A DNA stretch of 9,107 bases from a bacterium (lineage in GTDB: Bacteria > Patescibacteriota > Minisyncoccia > UBA6257 > Colwellbacteraceae). This document shows, one piece after another, positions 1-5,936 of the stretch; the first letter of the stretch is position 1, and every line of letters begins with the position of its first letter. The stretch is from assembly GCA_021839365.1 (NCBI GenBank), contig JAKCBB010000020.1:1-9107 (forward strand). Reading direction: 5' to 3'. Below the pieces are notes generated by a model that had not been told where the DNA came from, searched no databases, and worked only from the letters and a program-made list of their open reading frames with translations. Made by a program: the position numbers and the translations under genes.

Positions 1-214
1 TTTGCCTTATCCTTCATTTTTCGGATAAGGGGGAGGGAGTTTTCCTTTCTTCCTGCGTCATAGGAGCCCATGATACGTTTCAGTTTAACAGAGGATGACG
101 GGAGTTGGAAGTCGAGGGTTAAAGTGAAAAAAATGGATGCCGTCCTGAAACATTAGTTAAAGATATTGGTTTAACGGGTTCAATGCGACAGGTAAGAGTA
201 AGGAATTCCAAAAC
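1..214. other. Intergenic region downstream of the P-type ATPase
   Basis: No gene is convincingly supported here. A perfect 8-bp inverted repeat (CCTTATCC at 5-12, GGATAAGG at 23-30, 10-nt loop) sits at the left edge. It lacks a T-tract on either side, so it is not a clear terminator. On the plus strand a short frame at 70-156 (28 codons, ATG three bases after AGGAG at 62-66) overlaps another open frame at 123-218. Together they could be a frameshifted remnant, but both are short enough to occur by chance. On the minus strand, an ATG at 71 opens a frame that runs off the left edge after 23 codons; it may be spurious because it crosses the hairpin. No clear terminator for the ATPase gene was found. 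Confidence 0.4.
5..30. repeat. Perfect 8-bp hairpin, 10-nt loop
   Basis: CCTTATCC (5-12) is the exact reverse complement of GGATAAGG (23-30). The loop is T-rich on the plus strand. No T-tract follows the stem on either strand, so its role as a terminator is not supported; it may be an intergenic palindromic element. Confidence 0.5.
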
Positions 215-2752
215 CTAACTCATAAGACCTGAACTCCAGGCCCCGCGCTTATAAAACCAAACCTTGATAAAATCGGTCATAAAGAAATAAGGGATAACCA
301 AAAGAAGTATTACCGCTATTGATCTTAAAGGCAAAGGAGTAAAAGAAAACCATTCCTGGAACCACGGTATATAAATTATTGCCAAAGAAAGGATAAAGTC
401 CGCCGCGAAAGAGATATTCAGGGTCAGAGAAGGCAGCTTTGTTTTCCAAAAATGCTCCCTGTTTCGTATGGCATAAAAGATAACCAGGGCCTGCAGGGTA
501 AAGAAAAGAAACAGGCTGGTTCTGGCTACGCCTTCCGGATCGGACCTTATAATAAGGAAATAGACAATTTCGAACAAAGCGGTAGGCAGGCCTAATATCA
601 AAGATATGTAAATAAGCTCTTTTATATTCTGCTTCTCCGGCTGGATAACGCGTTTTTCTTCAACGGTGTCGGTAGAAATCATTGTTAACGGCGCGTCTCC
701 TAAAAGGTTGTTCAAAAGCGCCTGTATCGGGAGTATCGGAAGATTTGCGGAAAAGACATATAGAATAGAGAGTGAAACCAGCATGCCGAAATTATTAAGC
801 ATCGTGTAACGGATATATTTGTTGATATTTACAAAAATAGAGCGGCCTTCTTTTATTCCGTTAATCACCACATCCAGGCTTTTATTCAGAAGAACTATGT
901 CCGCGTTTTCTTTGGCTATATCGGTCGCCGAGTTCACGGCGATAGACACATCGGCCAGTTTCATGGCCGGAGCGTCATTTATACCGTCCCCCTGATACCC
1001 CACAACGTTGTTCTTCTTCAACGCTTCGATAATTTTATATTTTTGCTCCGGAGAAACCCTGGCAAACACATTGTATGTTTCTACGGCTTTTACAAACTCT
1101 TCTCCGCTCATCTTCTCCAACTCATCCCCGGTGTAAACCATGTCCCCTTCTCCCGCGAGTCCCACTTGTTTTCCTGCATACAAGGCGGTTTCTTTGGCGT
1201 CTCCTGTCAATATTTTTATTCTTATGCCAAGACGTTCGGCAAGATGAACTGCGCTTTTCGCCGTGGGACGGAGCGGATCTTCAAAACTTATATATCCCAA
1301 AAATTTCATTCCATGCTCGTTTTTGATAAAATCAAACCCGTCTTTATACTCGACTTCCTTATAGGCAACAGCCAGGTGATGCAAGCCGTTTTCTCCCTCG
1401 GCCGCGATATTTTTCAAATATTTCTCTTTATCGCCCGATTCGCTCGCGCCCAAAATCGGCTCCGGAGCCCCCACCGAAAGAAGATACCATTTCTTCTTAT
1501 CCGAATCTTCAAGTACAACGCGGCTTCTCCTGTCTCCGGGATCGAACGGAAAGTCTTCCCTGATTATCAAATGTCCCGCCGCTTTTTTAATATTCTCCGA
1601 AGCATATCTTGAAAAAGCATCCGCGTAGGAGTTCTGGATTTTTCTTTTTTTATTGCCAAACGTATCGATAGCGGCATAAACCAGCGTTTCCAAGAAAACC
1701 GAATCGGAAGCCGTTATGCTCTTTATATCCATCTTATTCTCCGTTATTGTTCCTGTCTTATCCGTGCAAAGTAAATTTATATTTCCCAGGTCTTCTATCG
1801 AGGAAAGCCTCTTCACGACAACCCTGCTTTTCGCGAGTTTTAAGGCTCCGGTTGAAAGAGTAACCGTATTAATAACCGGTAAAACCTCGGGGACAGTCGC
1901 CACGGCTAAGGCGATAATAAACAAAAGCAAACCAACCATATCGGACGAACCGGGTGCGAGGAATATTTTTATGGCAAACACCGCCGCCAGGCCGATTAAA
2001 ACTATTCTCATAAAGAGCGAACTGAAAGAGCGCAGTGATTTTTCATACTGCGTTTCTCTGCGCGTCTCCGCGGACAAAGAAGCTATTTTACCAAGCTCGG
2101 TCCCGGTTCCTGTCGCATAGACTAATCCGTTCCCCTCGCCTTTCTCTATGACGCTTCCGGTAAAAACCAGGCAATCATCGGTGTTCGACGCGCCGGAGGA
2201 AATTGATTTAACAACCGGAACGGACTCACCCGTAAGCTGCGACTCGTTAACCTGCAAGCCGTTAGTGGAAACAAGCCTCATATCCGCCGGAGCTATATCC
2301 CCTTCACGCACAACAACGATATCTCCGACTGTTATTTTTCTTTCATCAACAAGATTTACCCGTCCCGCTCTTTTAATGTTTGCCTCGCGGCTTATGAATT
2401 TGGAAAGTTTTTGAATGAACTTTTCCGAGCGATACTCCTCCGCGAAACCCAAAGCGGTATTAAGAAGCAAAATCACAAGTATGACAGTCCCATCGAGGCG
2501 GTCTTTCACGCTATAGGCTATAATACTCGCCGCGAGAAGAAGATATATAAGAGAACTTTTGAACTGCCGCGACAAAACCTTAAAAACGCCGGCTTCTTTT
2601 TTCTTTAAAACATTCGGACCGTAAATTCCAAGACGCTTTATCGCCTCTTCATTGCTTAATCCGCTCTCCGAGGAACTTAATTTACCAAACAACCCGTCTA
2701 TAGTTGTTGATGCGGCTTCCTGTTTGCTGATAACGACTTTTGCGTCAGGCAT
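215..2752 (-). CDS. P-type cation-transporting ATPase, P3B (MgtA-like) type
   Basis: An integral membrane ion pump that couples ATP hydrolysis to cation movement. Residues are numbered from the alternative TTG start at 2770. The N-terminal cation-ATPase domain comes first (GLSNEEA near 37-43), then an actuator domain with TGES at 180-183, M4 with PEVLP at 294-298, the phosphorylated Asp337 in DKTGT, TGD at 522-524 and the hinge GDGIND at 594-599. About ten membrane segments are visible, at roughly 72-87, 94-112, 253-272, 280-300, 655-675, 678-698, 717-741, 751-768, 782-804 and 815-835. The PExLP form of M4, the KRLSSIEDLG stretch before DKTGT and NLLGD in M6 (688-692) resemble bacterial Mg2+-importing P3B pumps more than Ca2+ (PEGLP) or H+ (PxALP) pumps, so Mg2+ is the best guess for the substrate. 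The length is close to MgtA (about 900 residues). Oddity: the usual KGAPE nucleotide-site motif reads VGAPE (433-437). I prefer the ATG at 2752 over the TTG at 2770; neither has a strong Shine-Dalgarno. The gene appears monocistronic. Confidence 0.88.
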   Translation of the reverse strand: MPDAKVVISKQEAASTTIDGLFGKLSSSESGLSNEEAIKRLGIYGPNVLKKKEAGVFKVLSRQFKSSLIYLLLAASIIAYSVKDRLDGTVILVILLLNTALGFAEEYRSEKFIQKLSKFISREANIKRAGRVNLVDERKITVGDIVVVREGDIAPADMRLVSTNGLQVNESQLTGESVPVVKSISSGASNTDDCLVFTGSVIEKGEGNGLVYATGTGTELGKIASLSAETRRETQYEKSLRSFSSLFMRIVLIGLAAVFAIKIFLAPGSSDMVGLLLFIIALAVATVPEVLPVINTVTLSTGALKLAKSRVVVKRLSSIEDLGNINLLCTDKTGTITENKMDIKSITASDSVFLETLVYAAIDTFGNKKRKIQNSYADAFSRYASENIKKAAGHLIIREDFPFDPGDRRSRVVLEDSDKKKWYLLSVGAPEPILGASESGDKEKYLKNIAAEGENGLHHLAVAYKEVEYKDGFDFIKNEHGMKFLGYISFEDPLRPTAKSAVHLAERLGIRIKILTGDAKETALYAGKQVGLAGEGDMVYTGDELEKMSGEEFVKAVETYNVFARVSPEQKYKIIEALKKNNVVGYQGDGINDAPAMKLADVSIAVNSATDIAKENADIVLLNKSLDVVINGIKEGRSIFVNINKYIRYTMLNNFGMLVSLSILYVFSANLPILPIQALLNNLLGDAPLTMISTDTVEEKRVIQPEKQNIKELIYISLILGLPTALFEIVYFLIIRSDPEGVARTSLFLFFTLQALVIFYAIRNREHFWKTKLPSLTLNISFAADFILSLAIIYIPWFQEWFSFTPLPLRSIAVILLLVIPYFFMTDFIKVWFYKRGAWSSGLMS

Positions 2753-2801
2753 TTTGTTTTGAACACTCAAACTTTTACGGACCGCCGTACTTTTCCTATA
2801 A

Positions 2802-2832
2802 ATTATAATACCTTATTTCATTCCAAGCCCAA
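2802..2832 (-). promoter_or_regulatory. Possible promoter of the ATPase gene
   Basis: On the minus strand a perfect TATAAT lies at 2807-2802, with an overlapping TATTAT at 2810-2805. TTGGGC (2832-2827) is the best upstream hexamer: 16 bases from TATTAT and 19 from TATAAT. Transcription would begin near 2795 and give a leader of about 40 bases. The same AT block also contains TATAAT on the plus strand (2804-2809), so transcription in both directions is possible. Confidence 0.35.
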
Positions 2833-2852
2833 CTATTGATAAATACAGAAAA

Positions 2853-3025
2853 GGAAAGGGCGTGGCTCGAAATCGCCACTTGATCGCCGTCGGCACGGCC
2901 AACGACTCCGTCCCTGCGCGTCCTGACGCTGGGGAACCCAATTACTAGGGAACCCCCCTTTCCACAGCGGCTCCGGCCGAGACAGGTTATATATCCTGCG
3001 CTCGCCCGGGGTCGTTTTCTTTTTT
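2853..3025 (+). ncRNA. Candidate structured non-coding RNA, family unknown
   Basis: A roughly 170-nt non-coding stretch packed with nested helices. An outer 8-bp stem pairs GGAAAGGG (2853-2860) with CCCTTTCC (2956-2963). Inside it lie four hairpins: GTGGC/GCCAC (2862-2866 with 2875-2879), GCCGT/ACGGC with a CGGC tetraloop (2886-2899), GCGT/ACGC with a CCTG tetraloop (2918-2929), and a symmetric GGGG-AA-CCC / GGG-AA-CCCC hairpin (2931-2956, sharing its last C with the outer stem). A longer interrupted hairpin (2971-3011) and a T-rich tract follow, which argues for plus-strand transcription. The segment is clearly more GC-rich than its flanks. I looked for hallmarks of tmRNA, RNase P RNA, SRP RNA, 6S RNA and tRNA and found none; the GGGGAACCCA stretch recalls the ydaO (c-di-AMP) riboswitch, but the rest does not fit. 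The alternative is a minus-strand leader element of the ATPase gene, disfavoured by the promoter-like sequence lying between them. Confidence 0.45.
2971..3025 (+). terminator. Rho-independent terminator-like hairpin
   Basis: The stem is built from CCGG (2973-2976) with CCGG (3006-3009), CGAG (2978-2981) with CTCG (3001-3004), and CAGG (2983-2986) with CCTG (2995-2998). An 8-nt AT loop closes it, with small internal mismatches. A T-rich run at 3015-3025 follows on the plus strand only. It would end the candidate RNA and protect against read-through into the convergent gene ending at 3075. Confidence 0.5.
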
Positions 3026-3074
3026 AGAAAATCCCTTGCCGATTGTAATCTGCGGAGGAGAATCTTTAGTAATT

Positions 3075-4784
3075 TTATCTTAAAAGATTGCTTATGGCGT
3101 TGAGAATATTTCCGCCGAGATTTTGTATGGAGCTGGATTGCGTTTGCGTTCCTGGTGCGGGCTGATAATTCTCCGGTTGAAACATGGGAGTGGATGAACC
3201 GCTATAAGGTTGTTGCGGAGCAAACTGGCCCTGCGGCGGATAATTATTCGGCGCAGGTTGTTGTCCTTGAAAATTAGGAGTCGAACTTCCTCCTGATTGA
3301 TAATACGGCATCATTAAAGTTCCATATGGAGGTGTGCCGGAACCGTTATTGAAATTTCCCTCTCGATACGGAAATGGTTCCTGGCCGCTGGTATTCATCG
3401 GCGATGGAAAGTCCTGCCGGCCCTGATTATACTGTCCCTGTTGCTGATTTCCCCGGATATCCCGAGGTTGAGGAGGATTAGCCGCAAAACAGGATTGGAC
3501 TACTTGGCCGAAATTCTGATCTGCCGGACTCGATAAGGAGGGAATATTTCCTCCAAGCTTGTCTTTAACGCAAGCGGAAACCCCCGGCGGCATGTTCTGC
3601 AGCATCTCACCGACCGTCATCTGTTGAGGGCCGCCCTGCCCCTGCGCCCCTCCATTCATATCGGGGCCGAAACTATTAGGCGTGGAAGTGGATGGACGAA
3701 AACTCTGGAAGCAGGCCTGCATCTTGGTCATAACGTCAGGCGTAGGAGTAAATTGTCCGCTCTGCATTTGGCTTAAAACATGTTCGCCGACCTGATTTTG
3801 CAAACAAGTTATAATCTGTTGAGGAGCATTTTTAAGGCCGTTCTGAAACTGGTTCATGCCGTGCTGAAAATTTTGTACCTGACCCCGGCTCATAAATCCG
3901 TGCTGTTGCGCGAACTGGAGGCACTCGGTCTGATGACTGGGATCATTACAATATGCCTGGCACGATTCCGGAGAGTTGCATCCGCCAGGACCGGTCATAT
4001 TTCCATTCGGACCGCCGCCGACTAATCCTGCTTGTTGCGCGAACTGCTGGCAGGTTTGTCCGTTGGCCGGATCGTTGCAGTACTCCTGGCAGGCCTGCAT
4101 CGTCGCGCATCCGCCCGGAGTCTGGCCGCTTTGAGCCAGGGCCGCGATTTTTTGCATCTGCGCCAAAGTCGGCTGAGGCAAGCCGCCGTTGCTCGGAGGA
4201 TTCACCCCTATTTTTTGAGAAAAGGCAAAACACTCCGCCGCGTGAGAAAGCTGATTACAGTATGTCTGGCACGAATCCTGTGTCGTACACCCGCCGGGCA
4301 TCTGCCCGCCGGACTGGATATAAGCAAGAATCCTTTGCCCCTGCTCCGCCATCCGGTCGTTAGCCAGTCCGTGCGATTTCGCGAACGACAGACACGCTTG
4401 AAGATGATTCACGTCGGAACAATATGCCTGGCACGATTCCGGAGAGTTGCATCCGCCCGGACCGGCGCCATTATTTATGGCAGACACAAAATCTTTTTCT
4501 TTGGCCGCCTCGGCGCCGCTCACCAATCCATGGTTCTGCGCAAACCGGATACATGCCTGCATATGGCTGGCGTCATTGCAGTACGCGAGACAATCGGACT
4601 GTGAAGAACAGTTTCCGAGCTGAGGAACGGGATACGTTATGCTCGCAAGCGCGCTATTGGAAACTCCGGTGGAAGGATTATTAACCTGGACATTATTTAA
4701 CGTCTGGGCGTTTACAACCAACGCGAGCGATACAAAAAGACCTGCCGCCGCAATCGACGCCGCCAAATAATTTATTTTTTTCAT
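3075..4784 (-). CDS. Secreted protein with five four-cysteine modules and Q/N/P-rich tail
   Basis: A 569-residue exported protein of unknown function. A signal peptide spans about 1-26 (KK, hydrophobic core, likely cleavage after VNA26). Five modules follow, each with cysteines spaced exactly C-x5-C-x3-C-x8-C (59/65/69/78, 112/118/122/131, 166/172/176/185, 226/232/236/245, 269/275/279/288). The consensus is roughly PGGC-x5-CQxYCND-x7-CxxFAxxHGL, and the modules are 43-60 residues apart. Two other units with a single Cys pair (327/358 and 405/432) come next. Residues 433-550 are rich in Gln, Asn, Pro, Gly and Ser, and the C-terminus is a short hydrophobic helix-like segment (553-568). All 24 cysteines fall in these units, consistent with disulfides outside the membrane or metal binding; both are inferences. 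No C-terminal sorting signal is seen. The start is the ATG at 4784, four bases after the upstream stop, with no Shine-Dalgarno, so translational coupling is likely. Confidence 0.8.
   Translation of the reverse strand: MKKINYLAASIAAAGLFVSLALVVNAQTLNNVQVNNPSTGVSNSALASITYPVPQLGNCSSQSDCLAYCNDASHMQACIRFAQNHGLVSGAEAAKEKDFVSAINNGAGPGGCNSPESCQAYCSDVNHLQACLSFAKSHGLANDRMAEQGQRILAYIQSGGQMPGGCTTQDSCQTYCNQLSHAAECFAFSQKIGVNPPSNGGLPQPTLAQMQKIAALAQSGQTPGGCATMQACQEYCNDPANGQTCQQFAQQAGLVGGGPNGNMTGPGGCNSPESCQAYCNDPSHQTECLQFAQQHGFMSRGQVQNFQHGMNQFQNGLKNAPQQIITCLQNQVGEHVLSQMQSGQFTPTPDVMTKMQACFQSFRPSTSTPNSFGPDMNGGAQGQGGPQQMTVGEMLQNMPPGVSACVKDKLGGNIPSLSSPADQNFGQVVQSCFAANPPQPRDIRGNQQQGQYNQGRQDFPSPMNTSGQEPFPYREGNFNNGSGTPPYGTLMMPYYQSGGSSTPNFQGQQPAPNNYPPQGQFAPQQPYSGSSTPMFQPENYQPAPGTQTQSSSIQNLGGNILNAISNLLR
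3948..3994. repeat. Near-identical intragenic repeat, copy A
   Basis: This 47-bp stretch matches 4419-4465 at 46 of 47 positions, with the first 39 bases identical. It encodes part of the fifth Cys module, around the PGGCNSPESCQAYC motif. The other modules share the protein pattern but are much more diverged in DNA, so this pair points to recent duplication or gene conversion. Confidence 0.85.
4419..4465. repeat. Near-identical intragenic repeat, copy B
   Basis: Second copy of the repeat at 3948-3994, 471 bp away. It encodes the matching part of the second Cys module. The single mismatch lies at 4458 against 3987. Confidence 0.85.
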
Positions 4785-4788
4785 AATT

Positions 4789-5058
4789 TTATTGAAAAGG
4801 ATTTTTATAAAGACCCTGAACCGGATTCGGAACAGTGGAAGACGCGGCGGAAGAAACGCTATTTATGGGATTAGCTGTCTTAGCGTAAATCTGCGCGCCG
4901 AGACTGGCGGTAGACGTCGCCTGAGTTTGTGTCGATGTGGCAGAAGAAGTGTTGGTATGCGTAGCGGACGGCGAAAGGAAATAATGATTAGCCCAAAGCC
5001 AGATTCCGGCTGCAATGACTATCGCGACTACTAGAATCCAAACTAGTTTTTTAATCAT
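4789..5058 (-). CDS. Small membrane-anchored protein with Ser/Thr-rich linker
   Basis: An 89-residue protein of unknown function. It begins with KK and one strongly hydrophobic segment (about residues 4-21, LVWILVVAIVIAAGIWLW), which is either an uncleaved anchor or a signal peptide. A Ser/Thr/Ala-rich linker follows (about 28-51). The C-terminus contains a repeated Asn-Pro pattern (ANPIN, PNPVQ, KNPFQ), which suggests a short binding tail displayed outside the membrane. It is the first gene of a two-gene unit; its stop lies four bases before the start of the Cys-module protein, so the two probably work together at the envelope. I chose the ATG at 5058 over the GTG at 5082 because the GTG would put eight uncharacteristic residues before the KK and would lie upstream of the best promoter. 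Confidence 0.65.
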   Translation of the reverse strand: MIKKLVWILVVAIVIAAGIWLWANHYFLSPSATHTNTSSATSTQTQATSTASLGAQIYAKTANPINSVSSAASSTVPNPVQGLYKNPFQ

Positions 5059-5068
5059 CGATGAATTA

Positions 5069-5074
5069 ATTATA
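5069..5074 (-). promoter_or_regulatory. -10 element for the minus-strand envelope pair
   Basis: A perfect TATAAT on the minus strand ends ten bases before the ATG at 5058. Transcription starting about 6-8 bases downstream would leave only about three or four leader bases, so the mRNA would be leaderless or nearly so, which agrees with the missing Shine-Dalgarno. No good -35 hexamer was seen. Confidence 0.45.
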
Positions 5075-5103
5075 AAACACACGTTTTAAAAATAAATAGA
5101 AAG

Positions 5104-5112
5104 TTATCCACA
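5104..5112 (+). promoter_or_regulatory. DnaA box (TTATCCACA), copy 1
   Basis: An exact match to the widely conserved DnaA box consensus. It borders an AT-rich stretch (about 5050-5103) between two divergent genes. An identical box in the same orientation lies 77 bp to the right. Protein binding is inferred. Confidence 0.55.
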
Positions 5113-5155
5113 GGCCGCACTCAAAAGCCGGATTCCTTTCAATTTTCCAACATCC

Positions 5156-5184
5156 TTGCCCGAAATGAATGTTTCAGGTATTAT
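5156..5184 (+). promoter_or_regulatory. Promoter of the orphan gene
   Basis: TTGCCC (5156-5161), a 17-bp spacer and TATTAT (5179-5184) match four and five of six sigma-70 consensus positions. Transcription should start near 5191. The -10 element overlaps the second DnaA box by four bases, so DnaA binding there would compete with RNA polymerase. Confidence 0.55.
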
Positions 5185-5189
5185 CCACA
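5181..5189 (+). promoter_or_regulatory. DnaA box (TTATCCACA), copy 2, overlapping a -10 element
   Basis: A second exact DnaA box in the same orientation as the one at 5104-5112. It overlaps the -10 hexamer of the orphan-gene promoter, a placement that would fit DnaA repression. Confidence 0.55.
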
Positions 5190-5207
5190 CAGATCAAAAT
5201 GTCCTTT

Positions 5208-5213
5208 AGGAGG
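5208..5213 (+). promoter_or_regulatory. Strong Shine-Dalgarno that decides the start
   Basis: A perfect AGGAGG. It is two bases from the ATG at 5216 and eight bases from the in-frame ATG at 5222, so the second ATG is the likely start. It is the only strong ribosome binding site seen in the window. Confidence 0.8.
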
Positions 5214-5221
5214 AAATGGCG

Positions 5222-5731
5222 ATGACTGAGGAGATCCAGTCCGGCTTCCATCCAGACTGGTTTCATCCCCATGGAGCCAGAATGGAAATAGCAAAGCGCA
5301 GGAGCAGGACTATTATCCTTGCGTCTGACGCGTCCCGTATCGAGGTCTCGTTTAAAAACAACATATGGGTTGTCTGGTGGACAGTTCAGTACGATAAGGA
5401 GTCGGCTTGCAGCGGAGTGGTTATTTTCTCGGCTGAAGAGTTGAGATCCGCTTTCGGCTTGTCCGAGCTTTCGTTCGCTGCAAGCGACTGGATTAAGAAG
5501 TGGATGGCGGATTGCGCTTCAGAAGGGAGGTTCATCCGCTATCGGAGGTTCCTGAACATCACGGGACCGGGAAACGGCCGCAAGGGAGACCCCAATGTTT
5601 CTCTGTACGTAACAGACGGGATCCGACAGGCCGTTAGCGACCTGTTGGACCGTAGCCAACGGCGTCCTCGTCTATTGAGGATGGAATTCGCCAGCGTGTT
5701 TCCATTCCCGCATTCACACGTTATCGCTTAA
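5222..5731 (+). CDS. Orphan 169-residue protein, function unknown
   Basis: I do not recognise this protein. It has no signal peptide or membrane segment and appears cytoplasmic. It is rich in Arg and Lys, with an early HPDWFHPHG stretch (about 10-18), a Trp-rich strand (IWVVWW, near 49-54), a central region that may be alpha-helical (SAEELRSAFGLSELSF, SDWIKKWM), and a glycine-rich turn GPGNGRKGDPN (near 114-124) followed by a probable strand (VSLYV) and a helix. The start at 5222 is set by AGGAGG. The gene is a complete single transcription unit with its own promoter (5156-5184) and terminator (5775-5822). Its strong ribosome binding site differs from every other gene here, which may reflect high expression or a different origin. 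The overlap of its promoter with a DnaA box suggests regulation linked to replication, an inference only. Confidence 0.7.
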   Translation: MTEEIQSGFHPDWFHPHGARMEIAKRRSRTIILASDASRIEVSFKNNIWVVWWTVQYDKESACSGVVIFSAEELRSAFGLSELSFAASDWIKKWMADCASEGRFIRYRRFLNITGPGNGRKGDPNVSLYVTDGIRQAVSDLLDRSQRRPRLLRMEFASVFPFPHSHVIA

Positions 5732-5774
5732 CCCGCCCTCGCCAATTAAACTAGGCTCCGGCGAGGTATCCCGA

Positions 5775-5822
5775 GCCCGCCCCAAGTGTCATAAACACGA
5801 GGAGGCGGGCTTTTCTTTTTTT
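5775..5822 (+). terminator. Rho-independent terminator of the orphan gene
   Basis: GCCCGCC (5775-5781) pairs perfectly with GGCGGGC (5804-5810), with an inner GTG/CAC hairpin in the loop. A long T-rich tract follows immediately (5811-5822). Confidence 0.9.
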
Positions 5823-5867
5823 TGGAGAAAAGCCTATTAATATTACAAAATAACCCGACTTCCCCTT

Positions 5868-5896
5868 TTGCGTTTTTATTCGCTCCTAATTATACT
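5868..5896 (+). promoter_or_regulatory. Possible promoter of the pilin-like adhesin gene
   Basis: TTGCGT (5868-5873), a 17-bp spacer and TATACT (5891-5896; five of six matches to the -10 consensus). Transcription would start near 5903, giving a leader of about 34 bases with no Shine-Dalgarno before the ATG at 5937. Confidence 0.45.
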
Positions 5897-5936
5897 GAAT
5901 TAGTATCGAAGTTGCGAAATTAATTATTGCACCAAC

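Noticed and set aside
1043..2608. Several plus-strand frames of 65-189 codons inside the ATPase gene
   Set aside because: They lie antisense to a gene with all P-type ATPase motifs intact and show no recognisable protein features.
2853..2963. Minus-strand reading as a tRNA or tRNA-Sec, because an 8-bp acceptor-like stem is next to a T-arm-like hairpin
   Set aside because: The T-loop is eight rather than seven bases, no seven-base anticodon loop with a normal stem is found, no D-arm fits, and the length is too great.
2885..2963. ydaO-type c-di-AMP riboswitch, suggested by GGGGAACCCA
   Set aside because: The expected second block (GGGGTGAAT) and the conserved 3' portion are missing, so the match is limited to one short motif.
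3780..4684. Plus-strand and minus-strand frames within the Cys-module gene
   Set aside because: They overlap the repeat array of a well-supported secreted protein; their recurring ARFRRVASARTG text is a shadow of the repeated Cys module.
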